Shown in pieces: positions 52,153 to 61,248 of a stretch of 64,000 nt of DNA (position 1 is its first letter; each line of letters begins with the position of its first letter). The notes beneath the pieces are model-generated. The model was not told where the DNA came from, did not search any database, and worked only from the letters and a program-made list of their open reading frames with translations. The position numbers and the translations under genes were made by a program. The stretch lies in assembly GCF_039941015.1 (NCBI RefSeq), contig NZ_JBDVFI010000016.1; one strand, written 5' to 3'. Source of the DNA: Sedimentitalea sp039941015. GTDB taxonomy: Bacteria > Pseudomonadota > Alphaproteobacteria > Rhodobacterales > Rhodobacteraceae.

Positions 52153-54478
52153 GTGCTGTCCTTTCGGGTGTCTTGTTCTGTGCAAGTCCGTCATCCCGGC
52201 CGCGCCAGAAGTCAGGCCGGTTGCGATAGTCGTCACCAAACCTGGCAAGGCCCGAAGACCCGCCACCCAAAACAGTCAGCAGCGGCCCGAGACGGCTCAG
52301 GTCAACATCGAGAATGGTCGATCCCATTTCTGTCCGGTGCAGGGCTTTGCGCCCTTGTGACGCCTTGCCCAGAATGAAGGACAGCTCGCCATCCGTCATT
52401 GCCATGCTGCTATAGTTGGAAGGTTCCGCGCGGGAATTAGGAAAGATCAACTGGTTCGGTAAACCTTCGAGGATCGACTTCGCCGCCGACTGTTCAATCT
52501 GCGACGGAAACTGTGTCAGCATGACCACGACAACATTCATTTTTCGTGCCGTGACGAGCCATTTTTTCATTTCCTCGGCAAAGTATGGATCATCGAGAAC
52601 CTGCCACGCCTCATCCACAACCAGCACCATCGGGCGTTTTTCTTCCATAACCATTTCCAAGGCCCGAAAGAGATACGCCAGAATGGCCGTCCGTTCGGTT
52701 CCAGCGCCCAACACCTCCGTCATGTCAAGAGCGGTCACGTCGTTCGTTGCGAAGTTGACCAACACCTCATCGCTGTCACCAAAGACCCAGGAATAGCGCC
52801 CGTCAGGCCCCCATTCGCGAACCCGCAACGCAAGATCCTTGTCGTCGTCCGCATCCCCTATCAGCGAGACAAATTGTGAGAAGGTCTTGAGGCGGTCGGG
52901 CGCTGATGCATTCTGCCGGATCGCCCCTTTAAGGGCTTGGCTTTGCATCGGCGTGAGGGACTTGCCTGTCGTTTCCAGCAAGGCTGAAAGCCAGTTCACC
53001 AGCCACGCTTCGCCACGCGTGCCGGTTTCCGTCAACAGCGGGTTCAACCCCGTAGGTTCGCCGACTTTTACAGCCGCATAGGTACCGCCCATCGCGCGGA
53101 TCGGCATCTCCATCGCGCGGTCCTTGTCGAGCGCAATCAACCTGCCGCCGTGTCGCAGGGCTTGCGCTGCGAGGAACAGGGTGGTTGTCGTCTTGCCACT
53201 ATTGGATGGTCCCAGAACGAGCGTGTGACCGTTCGTCGGCTCAGCGTCAGGTTTACCACGCGGATGCAAGTTGAAGCGGTAGGGCGTCCCGCGCTCCGTT
53301 TCCAAAACAGTGATGGGTTCACGCCATGGTACGTTGCCGACTCCTGCCCCAATATCAGAGCCGTGCAGGCTTGCCAGATCGGCAAAAGTTTCCGACGTCA
53401 CATAGGACGAGCGCGACGTCATATGGCCGTTGCCAGGATGGCACGAAAGCAGTTCCGTGGCTGTTGCAGCGCGGTCGCGCAGCATGCGAAATCCGGCGCG
53501 CTGGCACATGCTCATCACATCAGAAATACGGACATCCAGCTCTTTTCTGGTCTCTGCCCGCACGAGAACTTTCAGACAATACTCGCCAACACCGAGTTCC
53601 CCCGACTCGATGCGATCGACCGTCTCGACCAACTGGTTTTCTACCCGTTGGGCCAGGTCGCCACTGGCCTGCATCTGCAAGATACGGGTGCGGGCCTGTT
53701 CAACAATGTCGTCGCGGTGGATGGGGGCGTAGCTTTGAACAACAACCACATCATCAAGCGCACCGAGCGCATCGATGGCGCCGGGCGTCGTGGAAGTCGG
53801 GTTTTCCTTGACGCTGATAACCGCGCCCAGAGCCTCGCCATCGTTTAATTCGATCACACCATCTGCGCCGAATTGCAGCGACACGTCGCTTACATCTTGC
53901 GCCACCAAGGTCATAAGGCCGCGCCGAAGGGCCTGATAGGGTTGGAGGTTCATGACCGCCATTGCCGAGCCGAACGCCCCGTCAGAGATTGTCAGGGGCG
54001 TCAGCGTCACGTTCAGGGCGTCAGAAAACACCGAAGTCATTTCATGGAGCGAAGCCGTGATTTCTGCGAGATTTTTATGGCCGACTTTCCTGAGCGCCTC
54101 TCCCAGAAGCGGCACACGCACCGTATTATTGTTCGACCGCACAACCGTCAGCACGATCACAGCCTCTTTCGGCCCACTGGCGTTCAGGCCTGCGAACCAG
54201 GCATCGTCGACGGCACGAGCAAAGCACTGTTTCGGCTTGGTATAGCCACTGATTTGAACATCGCGGCTAAAGCGGTGAATGAAGAAGCTGAACCCTTCAT
54301 CGAGACCATTGAGAATTTGCGAAACACGGGCGCGCAAATCCAGAACGTCGGCACCGTCCGATGTGTCGGCGTCTATGCCGCCGACCTCGAACGCGGCGCA
54401 CACCGACCCATCTCGCAAAATCATTGTGGTATCATCATATTCCACGCCGTAAGGCATTTTGCGAAATAGCTCATACAT
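52145..54478 (-). CDS. virB4: VirB4, type IV secretion ATPase
   Basis: 777 residues from the ATG at 54478, which overlaps the virB3 stop by eight bases; a longer frame to 54610 lies within virB3. N-terminal VirB4 domain (FSFFIHRF...), then Walker A LGPSNSGKTTT and Walker B VLVVDEAWQVLDD, with the RAD-type downstream region. Main energising ATPase of the channel. Confidence 0.95.
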   Translation of the reverse strand: MYELFRKMPYGVEYDDTTMILRDGSVCAAFEVGGIDADTSDGADVLDLRARVSQILNGLDEGFSFFIHRFSRDVQISGYTKPKQCFARAVDDAWFAGLNASGPKEAVIVLTVVRSNNNTVRVPLLGEALRKVGHKNLAEITASLHEMTSVFSDALNVTLTPLTISDGAFGSAMAVMNLQPYQALRRGLMTLVAQDVSDVSLQFGADGVIELNDGEALGAVISVKENPTSTTPGAIDALGALDDVVVVQSYAPIHRDDIVEQARTRILQMQASGDLAQRVENQLVETVDRIESGELGVGEYCLKVLVRAETRKELDVRISDVMSMCQRAGFRMLRDRAATATELLSCHPGNGHMTSRSSYVTSETFADLASLHGSDIGAGVGNVPWREPITVLETERGTPYRFNLHPRGKPDAEPTNGHTLVLGPSNSGKTTTTLFLAAQALRHGGRLIALDKDRAMEMPIRAMGGTYAAVKVGEPTGLNPLLTETGTRGEAWLVNWLSALLETTGKSLTPMQSQALKGAIRQNASAPDRLKTFSQFVSLIGDADDDKDLALRVREWGPDGRYSWVFGDSDEVLVNFATNDVTALDMTEVLGAGTERTAILAYLFRALEMVMEEKRPMVLVVDEAWQVLDDPYFAEEMKKWLVTARKMNVVVVMLTQFPSQIEQSAAKSILEGLPNQLIFPNSRAEPSNYSSMAMTDGELSFILGKASQGRKALHRTEMGSTILDVDLSRLGPLLTVLGGGSSGLARFGDDYRNRPDFWRGRDDGLAQNKTPERTAHE

Positions 54479-54764
54479 CCGTGACACGGCCTTTGGTTGA
54501 TCGTTGGAAACGCACCGGCTTGCGCCCGAAGGTCTGGGGTAGATGCCGCAACCGCGTGGAAACAATGCGATGTCCGTTCGGATTGACGGCGGTGGTAGAG
54601 CGTGCGCCAAAATACCAGATGCCGAATGTCAGGAGCCAAGGCAGCGACTTCGTAATCATGAAGGGCAGTACAGTCAGAGCAACCACCGCCATGAAGTAGG
54701 GGAGCGGCAGGCCAGCCATCTTGGCTTGCCGCGTCAGTCCTCTTATGACGACAGTTTCTTCCAT
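54471..54764 (-). CDS. virB3: VirB3, small inner-membrane protein
   Basis: 97 residues. The start at 54764 lies one base after the virB2 stop. Two adjacent hydrophobic segments (YFMAVVALTVLPFMIT and PWLLTFGIWYFGA) and the opening VIRGLTRQAKMAGLPLPYF match VirB3. The VirB4 start overlaps its end. Confidence 0.9.
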   Translation of the reverse strand: MEETVVIRGLTRQAKMAGLPLPYFMAVVALTVLPFMITKSLPWLLTFGIWYFGARSTTAVNPNGHRIVSTRLRHLPQTFGRKPVRFQRSTKGRVTDV

Positions 54765-54765
54765 T

Positions 54766-55071
54766 TCAGGCGAGGATAGAGCGAAGGCTGTCGACAAAGG
54801 CTGGGCCCCCGAACACCAGCACCGCACCGAGAATGACGCCGCCGACCCAAACCCAACTGATCCGGTTCATGGCCGCGAGAAAGCCTGTTACAGCGAACGC
54901 CAGAACGAAGATGATGGTCGCCAGAGGGCCGCGCAGGAAACCGATGATCTGGTTTCCCGTGTCCTCGGCCTTGCCGAAATCAATGTCCTTCGCCATGGCG
55001 TCTTGCCCATAGGCGATCAGCAGCAGGGCAACCGCGGCAATCGCACCTGTCTGGTAAATCTTGGTATTCAC
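54766..55071 (-). CDS. virB2: VirB2, major pilin precursor
   Basis: 101 residues with a cleavable signal (about 1-27, ...DAMAKD) and two membrane helices joined by a short positively charged loop (AAMNRISW), the pattern of conjugative pilins. Confidence 0.9.
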   Translation of the reverse strand: MNTKIYQTGAIAAVALLLIAYGQDAMAKDIDFGKAEDTGNQIIGFLRGPLATIIFVLAFAVTGFLAAMNRISWVWVGGVILGAVLVFGGPAFVDSLRSILA

Positions 55072-55076
55072 GTCAT

Positions 55077-55817
55077 TTACTCCTTTGAAGAAATGAGCCG
55101 CCAGCGGCGCTCATAGTTGGACATGACCTTGGCAACATGCCGTTCGGTTTCCCGATAAGGCGGAACACCACCGTGGCTTCGCACGGCTCCGGGACCGGCG
55201 TTATATGCCGCCACGGCCAGCGAGAGCGTTTTGAACTCATTGATCTGCGCGATAAGATACCGCGCGCCACCGTCGAGATTATCCATTCGGTTGTGGGGAT
55301 CGACGCCAAGCAACTTCGCCGTTCCCGGCATGAGTTGCGCAAGACCAATGGCCCCGGCACTGCTCAAGGCCCGGTCGTTGTAGTTGCTTTCCGTCAGGAT
55401 CATTTCCTCAAAGAAAATGACGAACTCGCGGGGATCGATGCCCGCCCTGCTGACATCAGGATGCGCCGCGTAACGGGAGGCGACAGTGCGCGTCAAAGCC
55501 CGATTATCCGCGTTGCCTTTGGTGGAAAGGGTGAGGGCCACCGGGAGAACCTGACCTTCCGAGGACGCTTTCGCGGTCGTTCGGCGGGCAGCTTCCGGAA
55601 TTTTTTTCGGGTTCAGGCTGGTCCAGCCGTCACCGATCCCGCCCCAGTCATTTTGAGCGAACGCAGGACCGATCGAAAGAAGCCCGGCAAGGACTGCACC
55701 GCCAACAAGACGGCTATTGATTGTCCTAAAATTTGAGAGGGCGCTAGCTGCCCTGTGAATCCACAGTTTCGCCAGGGATTGCCTGAACTGATCGACCCCC
55801 CTGTCGGAAAGGAACAT
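55077..55817 (-). CDS. virB1: VirB1, periplasmic lytic transglycosylase
   Basis: 246 residues if started at the ATG at 55817. An unusually long basic N-region precedes the signal helix (LVGGAVLAGLLSIGPAFAQ). SLT domain with catalytic glutamate in MILTESNYND, GAIGLAQLMPGTAKLLGVD, GGARYLIAQI and AVAAYNAGPGAVRSHGG. The start is uncertain because the frame overlaps the preceding gene by 74 bases and no strong ribosome-binding site is seen. Opens peptidoglycan for the channel. Confidence 0.85.
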   Translation of the reverse strand: MFLSDRGVDQFRQSLAKLWIHRAASALSNFRTINSRLVGGAVLAGLLSIGPAFAQNDWGGIGDGWTSLNPKKIPEAARRTTAKASSEGQVLPVALTLSTKGNADNRALTRTVASRYAAHPDVSRAGIDPREFVIFFEEMILTESNYNDRALSSAGAIGLAQLMPGTAKLLGVDPHNRMDNLDGGARYLIAQINEFKTLSLAVAAYNAGPGAVRSHGGVPPYRETERHVAKVMSNYERRWRLISSKE

Positions 55818-56130
55818 CCAAATGCGCAAATCCCATGGCATGCATGAAAGACGACAAGCCGTTGATTGTCTTGAAGACCCGGACTTTGACCTCGTCGGCG
55901 TCGCCAAGCCGTCGCGGCGTCGTGACAAGCACTTTCTCGAATGTTTGCTCGTCATTGACGACGCGAACAATCCACTCGCCGTACCAAACCGACGCTTTGC
56001 GGTATGCTTCGACCTGGCACACGACTTCCGCTTGATAACCTTTCGCCAGGAATTGGCGGAATCCGGGTTCTGTAACCACATTCGGCGCTTCTTTTTCCAG
56101 ATCTGTCCTCACGCCAGCGGTCCTCTCCAT
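55744..56130 (-). CDS. Hypothetical protein, first gene of the virB operon
   Basis: 128 residues; start at ATG 56130, or at GTG 56112, which has GAGAGGA nine bases upstream. Soluble alpha/beta pattern: WYGEWIVRVVNDE, KVLVTTPRR, VKVRVFKTINGLSSFMHAMGF. No signal peptide. It is the promoter-proximal gene, so a regulatory or priming role is possible. No family recognised. Confidence 0.6.
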   Translation of the reverse strand: MERTAGVRTDLEKEAPNVVTEPGFRQFLAKGYQAEVVCQVEAYRKASVWYGEWIVRVVNDEQTFEKVLVTTPRRLGDADEVKVRVFKTINGLSSFMHAMGFAHLDVPFRQGGRSVQAIPGETVDSQGS

Positions 56131-56463
56131 CGACAGGACCGGGCACCCTTCTCGGGCACCCTGATCCTACAACTTTATACTCATGTTGCACAACCTACAA
56201 AGTTGCGGATTGTGCATTGCCTACAATCGCGCCATTGATACGGTCTAAAGCCATGGAATTGAAGATGTTTAGGCGGTCTACAGGTCGCGCAAACGCGCCC
56301 GAAGTCCGTTTTTCACCCGACGCTGGACATTTTTCGAGCGCCAAAGCGCTGTCCAAAACCTGACCCGTGGAAAAAGGGGCGTTGCCAAGGCAGTGGATTT
56401 TCGGATATGTGATCTTATAGACTTGCGATGATAATTATAAGATTGCGCATCGAGGAGGCCATA
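56131..56463. promoter_or_regulatory. Divergent control region between virB operon and the gene at 56464
   Basis: Contains three direct CCTACAA repeats at 56166, 56194 and 56220 (spacing 28 and 26 bases) near the virB side, with TGCACAA/TTGTGCA inverted elements among them. On the other side a perfect 8-bp inverted repeat ATCTTATA-N16-TATAAGAT (56412-56443) covers the likely promoter of the plus-strand gene. These look like binding sites for transfer regulators. Confidence 0.6.
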
Positions 56464-57198
56464 ATGCTGACGTTCCTGAGATCGACTGCATGCGCTGCTG
56501 TCGCTGTCGCAACGACGATCGTTGCAGCGCCATCTACAGCGCAAGCACAGGCCTATCCGATCGACTGCGCGATCTTGCTCTGCCTGGCCGGCGGCTGGCC
56601 GAAATCTCCAGAATGTGGGCTCGCTTATACCACGTTCATTCGACGGATCACGCCCTGGCCGATAGAGCCGCCTCTCCAGATATGGCGTTGCCCGATGAAC
56701 GCCTCATCTCTCACTGATCCGAACAGCCCGATGGAGCGACTTTTCAACGCAAGCTTTGCCGCCCGATCTCCACAGCCAGTCCAGACGCCGTTGCCTACGA
56801 TCCTACCAGCCGTGACGAACAGCCGTGATTTGCCGTCAAAAGAAACGTCCATTTTTCAGCTGATCGCCGGTCAGGTCTTGTCCGGCACCGATATTGCTGA
56901 TGTGGATATATCCGACCCCATCTATGATTTCGTGCGATCCATTCGTGTTTGGCACGTTGAACACTACAGCCATACCAAAACGTCGGGCCGCGATGCGCGC
57001 TGCGAAGAGAGTTACAGCATCCGGCTTGGTACGTATGGCACTCAGGGCAGTTTTTCCTGGGCGCGCACTGGTCCTGGCCAAGCGCCGCGTTTCGTCATTC
57101 CCTCACGCGCCTGCACAAGACACGCACGCCGACGCGGCGTTGGTCTCGAATGGAAGGACTACGAAGGTCAATATGGCTTTGAGTGGGTCAGCTACTAA
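56464..57198 (+). CDS. Secreted cysteine-containing hypothetical protein
   Basis: 244 residues. The start at 56464 follows GAGGAGG. Signal peptide about 1-29 (...PSTAQAQ). The mature start AYPIDCAILLCLAGGWP, then ECGLAY and IRRITPWPIEPPLQIWRCP form a cysteine-containing region that looks conserved. The C-terminal half is beta-rich with further cysteines (RDARCEESYSIR, RACTRHARR). Divergent from virB under a shared control region, so likely linked to conjugation. No named family. Confidence 0.65.
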   Translation: MLTFLRSTACAAVAVATTIVAAPSTAQAQAYPIDCAILLCLAGGWPKSPECGLAYTTFIRRITPWPIEPPLQIWRCPMNASSLTDPNSPMERLFNASFAARSPQPVQTPLPTILPAVTNSRDLPSKETSIFQLIAGQVLSGTDIADVDISDPIYDFVRSIRVWHVEHYSHTKTSGRDARCEESYSIRLGTYGTQGSFSWARTGPGQAPRFVIPSRACTRHARRRGVGLEWKDYEGQYGFEWVSY

Positions 57199-57502
57199 CC
57201 CTGCCGCCCAGAGTCTTGGCGCGCACAGTGATTGCGGCAGCCATCAACCCATTGCGTGCAGTTTCTAACCGACAATCAGACTAAAAAAGAGAGGAGCAGT
57301 TTCATCCAGAAGACCTAAAACCCCCCGCGAGGCGGTAACCTGCGGGGGGGTAAGAACAGCGGGATGTAGCGTCCCATGACCGCCCTAACTTCAGGTCCTA
57401 TTCTAACCTCTCCCGCCATAACGAGCAAGCAATAACGCACCTGTGCGAACACAGGAGAATTGTCTGCTCACCGTCTCGCGTCCCACAAGCGAGGACCACA
57501 TA
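57199..57502. other. Intergenic region with a strong hairpin
   Basis: No gene seen. Contains the hairpin at 57321-57350. Confidence 0.4.
57317..57350 (-). terminator. Strong GC hairpin, terminator-like on the minus strand
   Basis: CCCCCCGC (57321-57328) pairs with GCGGGGGG (57342-57349), a perfect 8-bp stem. On the minus strand it is followed by TTTT; on the plus strand no T-run follows. Confidence 0.6.
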
Positions 57503-57877
57503 GTGACCACATCGGCGATACCCCATAGCGGGGATTTCATGCGCCTTTTCGCGCGGACCCCCATGACGGGGGCCGCTCTTAGGACCGCCAATGCCCTGGC
57601 GGGCTACATTAGCTATGACGGCGTTTTCAGAGGCGCACCCAGGGGCTTTGCGGCCTTCACGATGAAGGAGTTGCAGATCGTGACAGCTTTGAGTGAACGC
57701 GCCATCCGCGCGGCCCTGGACGAGCTGGCACGCCTGTTCGGGCTCACCATCCAGCGCCGCCACCATGACCGGCATCTGTTCACGTTTTCCAAGGTCTATG
57801 ACGCGACCGCAGACATGCCGGCATCCGCCGATCCGGCTCCTATGGAACCGCCCAGCCCTCACCGGAAAACCGTGTAA
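57503..57877 (+). CDS. Hypothetical winged-helix-like protein, 124 aa
   Basis: A GTG start at 57503 after GAGGA is preferred over ATG 57443. Pattern GAALRTANALAGYISYDG, then MKELQIVTALSERAIRAALDELARLFGL looks like a winged-helix DNA-binding fold as in replication or transcription proteins. A second frame starts 11 bases downstream; the two could be parts of one ancestral gene. Confidence 0.5.
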   Translation: MTTSAIPHSGDFMRLFARTPMTGAALRTANALAGYISYDGVFRGAPRGFAAFTMKELQIVTALSERAIRAALDELARLFGLTIQRRHHDRHLFTFSKVYDATADMPASADPAPMEPPSPHRKTV

Positions 57878-57888
57878 CCGGCACCACA

Positions 57889-58398
57889 GTGCCGCCTTCT
57901 CTATATACGAAAACAAGAAGTAATAATGATACGCCTTCGTCCATTCAGATATCCGAAGGGGTAGGGTCGGTTTACCAGACGCCGTTTGCCGCCGTGATTG
58001 ACAGGGCAAAGAAAGGCACGGAAGCCGAAGCAATGGATACGCAGTTCTTGTGGGCTGGATTCCAAATGCTGAACTGCCGAAACAGCCACGCCCACACACC
58101 GCTGTCTTGGCTGGTCGCCTTTGTGCGCAAGGCGAAACCCAAGTTTCAGTCGGCTGCGAAAGCGCCGCCGAAACAGGCGGCACCAGCCCCGGCTTGCGCC
58201 GATCCGGTGATCCTCATGGCGCGACCTGCGCCCTTTTCCAACAAGGATTTTCACGAAATCAACCTGCAAAAAATTATCGGGAAGGACGCCTATGACGAAC
58301 GTATTACTGCAATCCAGAAGACCTACGGCGCGGGCCGATATGCAGCTAGACTGGCGGTTCATGGTCAGGCCGTCAAAGACGGGATAATCAGACCATGA
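57889..58398 (+). CDS. Hypothetical protein, 169 aa
   Basis: GTG start, weakly supported. After a low-complexity N-terminal part, FAAVIDRAKKGTEAEAMDTQFLWAGFQMLNC resembles a helical DNA-binding or replication-type domain. An A/P-rich linker and a basic C-terminal region (YDERITAIQKTYGAGRYAARL) follow. Ends in an ATGA overlap with the next gene, which supports its reality. Confidence 0.5.
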   Translation: MPPSLYTKTRSNNDTPSSIQISEGVGSVYQTPFAAVIDRAKKGTEAEAMDTQFLWAGFQMLNCRNSHAHTPLSWLVAFVRKAKPKFQSAAKAPPKQAAPAPACADPVILMARPAPFSNKDFHEINLQKIIGKDAYDERITAIQKTYGAGRYAARLAVHGQAVKDGIIRP

Positions 58399-58682
58399 AC
58401 CGCCTTGGTGTCATCATCGCCGCGCTGGCTATTTCTGGGCCAGATGTTGTTTCCGCCCAATGGTGTGATCCACCGGTTGCGCCGGAGTTGACGACCATCG
58501 AGTTGGCAAAAGATTTCCGAGAAGAGTTCAAGGCCGAGTTTACCCAGTATTTCCGTGATGCCTCGCTATACACTGCCTGCCTTGACGCAGAGCGCGCCCG
58601 CATCTGGGAGGAAATGCAGTTTACGGCACAGAGATACGAACGCTTTTTGAACGACAGCAAAAGTTGGGGAGGCGGCGAGTGA
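58395..58682 (+). CDS. Small secreted protein, 95 aa
   Basis: Signal peptide about 1-22 (...VVSAQW). The mature part has one cysteine early and one late (WCDPP, YTACLD) and is helical. ATGA overlap with the upstream gene. Possible periplasmic or entry-exclusion-like protein by position only. Confidence 0.55.
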   Translation: MNRLGVIIAALAISGPDVVSAQWCDPPVAPELTTIELAKDFREEFKAEFTQYFRDASLYTACLDAERARIWEEMQFTAQRYERFLNDSKSWGGGE

Positions 58683-58807
58683 AAAACCTGTAATGCCTAT
58701 TATGTTAACTAAGTCAATGTTACTGACCTAAATAGGGCGCTGTTACAAGTATCCGCTTTGATCAAACCGTTGCTTTTCCAATCTCCCCATGAACACTGAA
58801 GGTTGCC

Positions 58808-59161
58808 ATGTCCGATTACAAGAAAACGCCAGATCCCCGGCATGTCTTGCCGACGCGCCGTCTCACCGAAACACGCCGCGTCCAAACGCCGGACGGCCAT
58901 ACCATGCACCTGTCTGTCGGTTTTGATCCTGATGAGCCAGATCGACCGCGCGAGGTGTTTTATTCCGCCGGATTTAAATCTGGGTCGCAGCTCGAGTTTC
59001 AAATACAGGACGCTTGTGTCATGCTGTCTCTTCTAATGCAGCATGGGCTGCGCCCGCAGGACATAGCCAAATCTCTTGCCCGCACCGAACAACCAGACGG
59101 TTCAATGGTCTATGCGAGCATCACCGGCTTGATCGTTTCGGAACTGATAGCCGATACTTGA
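58808..59161 (+). CDS. TSCPD-like protein (ribonucleotide reductase C-terminal-type)
   Basis: 117 residues after GAAGGT. The segment REVFYSAGFKSGSQLEFQIQDACVMLSLLMQHGLRPQDIAKSLAR resembles the small TSCPD domain found next to or within class II ribonucleotide reductases, although the namesake cysteine motif is not seen. Free-standing versions occur on plasmids and phages. Role unknown; the resemblance is from memory. Confidence 0.5.
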   Translation: MSDYKKTPDPRHVLPTRRLTETRRVQTPDGHTMHLSVGFDPDEPDRPREVFYSAGFKSGSQLEFQIQDACVMLSLLMQHGLRPQDIAKSLARTEQPDGSMVYASITGLIVSELIADT

Positions 59162-59833
59162 CGATCACTTTACCACCGCGGAGACTAATGTGTTGGCTGT
59201 CCCTCACGCCGCACGCTTCCATCGCCTTACTTGGGTTTCTGGCTGGACGTCCTGCATTTTGTCAGCCACAGATCATGCCTCAGTTGCTCGCCGGCGTAGT
59301 TGCTGTTTTGCCTCGATGCGATGCGGTTTACTGAACCCTTGCGGCCATCTCGTCCGACAATCTCAACCCAAACGTCAAGCGTTTCTGACCTAGGCCAACC
59401 TCCAAGGTTGCGTCGCTGACCGACACAATGCGGGACCATTCTGCCGCTCGCTGCAAGTGCATGATCCTTGGCTTCGCCTACGCAGCATCGGGAAGGATGG
59501 CGGTATCCAGTCATTCGCTGCGGATGCGATTCTTTGCTCCGGCTAAGACAAAGTAAAATCTGAACTCCGCGCGGAGATCTGCAGACTTACGGAATTTCTA
59601 ATAGCTGAACCAGACTGTACCAAGTATGAAACTAAGGTAGTTGAGATGCTACATTTCCCAGCACGATTCAGTGATCTTTTTGGGGAGTTCTCACAGCCGA
59701 GATGGTCCCAGAGTTTTTGCGCTGGCTGAAAGAATGGGTACTTGGCCGATTTCACGCAAAACAATCACACAGATACTGGCGAAGCGGTGGAATCTTGCAT
59801 AGGTTGAAATTACATATTTTGTGAGGTGATATT
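59162..59833. other. Long gap before the five-gene cassette
   Basis: About 670 bases with no gene I can support. GC content falls toward the cassette from about 59540 onward, suggesting an insertion boundary in this gap. Confidence 0.45.
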
Positions 59834-60670
59834 TTGAGAACCCAGGTAGATTTGAGAGAAGCCATAAATGCCATTTCAGATGTCATTCAGAACCGCCCAC
59901 GACCTCTACGAGAATTTGATCAAATCCATATGAAAGCTGGTGACATGGTCTTGCAGAGTGAGATCGTGTCTAACTGGGCCGATGGCAAGAGACTTGCATT
60001 CATAGGTGACGGAGACGCAATTAGTGTTTGTGTGGCGTATCTAAAGCATCGTGGCATAGTAGACTATGGACCATCCAAGATCACAGTTTTTGATTTCGAC
60101 GAGCGGGTAGTCAAGGCCGTCAAAAGGTTCGCAGATAAAGAACGCCTCGAAAACCTAGATGCGCAGCTCTATAACTGCCTTGAAGGTTTTCCAGATACGT
60201 CGAAGTTTGACTGTTTTTACACGAATCCGCCTTGGGGGGCCTCTAACAACGGCGAGAGTGTAAACATTTTTGTCCAAAGAGGCATAGAGGCAGTTGCATA
60301 TGAAGGCGATGGGATGATTGTCATCGCAGACGATGATGAATTGGCTTGGCCGAAACAAGTACTGGCAAGTGTCCAAAAGTATGCGTCGGACCGCAACTTT
60401 TTCGTTTCACGGATGATGCCAAAGCTGCACCAATATCATTTGGATGACAACCCGGAGTTGCTGTCCTGCAACCTAATCGTAACTTCAGTACCTGGTGTTG
60501 AAGCCCCAACAAGCCCGAGCGAGGCAATCACCGACATTACAAGACTGGAGAATTTCTACGGGAGATCAAATTCTCCTTGTGTAAGGTATGTGCGTGAACG
60601 AAAACGGGTCGACTATGGCCGCGCTCACGATGATGAATATGAATATGAATTGCTGGAGAAGATGCCATGA
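59834..60670 (+). CDS. BpsA-like Rossmann enzyme with NPPW motif
   Basis: 278 residues with a TTG start after GAGGTGA. SAM-type Rossmann landmarks: LAFIGDGDAISVCVAYL (55-70), VFDFDERVVKAVKRFA (85-100) and FDCFYTNPPWGASNNGESV (126-143), where NPPW takes the place of the NPPY/DPPY of amino-methylating enzymes. The overall order matches branched-chain polyamine synthase BpsA, which transfers aminopropyl groups, rather than DNA methylases. In this cassette it may modify a nucleotide, polyamine or protein. The stop overlaps the next gene (ATGA). Confidence 0.7.
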   Translation: MRTQVDLREAINAISDVIQNRPRPLREFDQIHMKAGDMVLQSEIVSNWADGKRLAFIGDGDAISVCVAYLKHRGIVDYGPSKITVFDFDERVVKAVKRFADKERLENLDAQLYNCLEGFPDTSKFDCFYTNPPWGASNNGESVNIFVQRGIEAVAYEGDGMIVIADDDELAWPKQVLASVQKYASDRNFFVSRMMPKLHQYHLDDNPELLSCNLIVTSVPGVEAPTSPSEAITDITRLENFYGRSNSPCVRYVRERKRVDYGRAHDDEYEYELLEKMP

Positions 60671-61248
60671 CAAAGATTATCCGCCCCGGATCGGGCGTCC
60701 TATTTATGAAAGTGGGTACGCACGCAAAAGAAGGACTTGCAGACATTATTAGCCGCAAGTCGAAGGAAATTGATGACGCAGGGTTCTCTCTCTGGGGTTA
60801 TGGTGGCAACACCTGCCACCCACGTACCATGGTCCAACCGTTCGCGGACATTTTTGAACAACAAGACAAGCCCATTCACTTGGTGATGGAGGAAATGAAC
60901 TCACGGCACTTTGCAGAGCAAGTGAGAGCAGAAGAATATTCGTCAGATGGAATAATCTGGAAGAAAATTCCGGACGAAATTAATGTCTTAGGTTCACGCT
61001 TCGCGCTGGTGCTTAAGTCGCTTTCAACAGAAGAACATAAGTTGTCCCTAAACCAAACCCGTGTCCCTGTCGGCCCAAATGCAGGTCGACTTGGCAGTAG
61101 GTATATTCGTGGGCAGGTTGATAAGGCTTGCTTAGAAGTATTGGAACATCCCGAATTGTCCAATGAGGAGGACATCAAGGAAGTGGAGATCAATTTGGTG
61201 GCAGAAATGGATAAGCCCTATGCTGTGTTCTTAAGGAACAACGGCTAG
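60667..61248 (+). CDS. Unknown protein with WGYGG motif, 193 aa
   Basis: Coupled by ATGA to the BpsA-like gene. The N-terminal third has KVGTHAKEGLADIISRK, then E..DAGFSLWGYGGNTCHP (W43). The central part ends RFALVLKSL, and the C-terminal part has GRLGSRYIRGQVDKACLEVLE. The motif L.DII.RK..E followed by WGxG also occurs in the same order in the product of 62933-63703, suggesting a shared domain. No catalytic family could be named. Its 3' end overlaps the opposing PIN-like gene by 18 bases. Confidence 0.65.
   Translation: MTKIIRPGSGVLFMKVGTHAKEGLADIISRKSKEIDDAGFSLWGYGGNTCHPRTMVQPFADIFEQQDKPIHLVMEEMNSRHFAEQVRAEEYSSDGIIWKKIPDEINVLGSRFALVLKSLSTEEHKLSLNQTRVPVGPNAGRLGSRYIRGQVDKACLEVLEHPELSNEEDIKEVEINLVAEMDKPYAVFLRNNG

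Noticed and set aside
57398..58183. 261-codon minus-strand frame over the small plus-strand genes
   Set aside because: Irregular composition. The plus-strand genes have start sites and an ATGA overlap, so they are preferred.
59227..59764. Short minus-strand frames in the gap before the cassette
   Set aside because: No ribosome-binding site or protein-like pattern.
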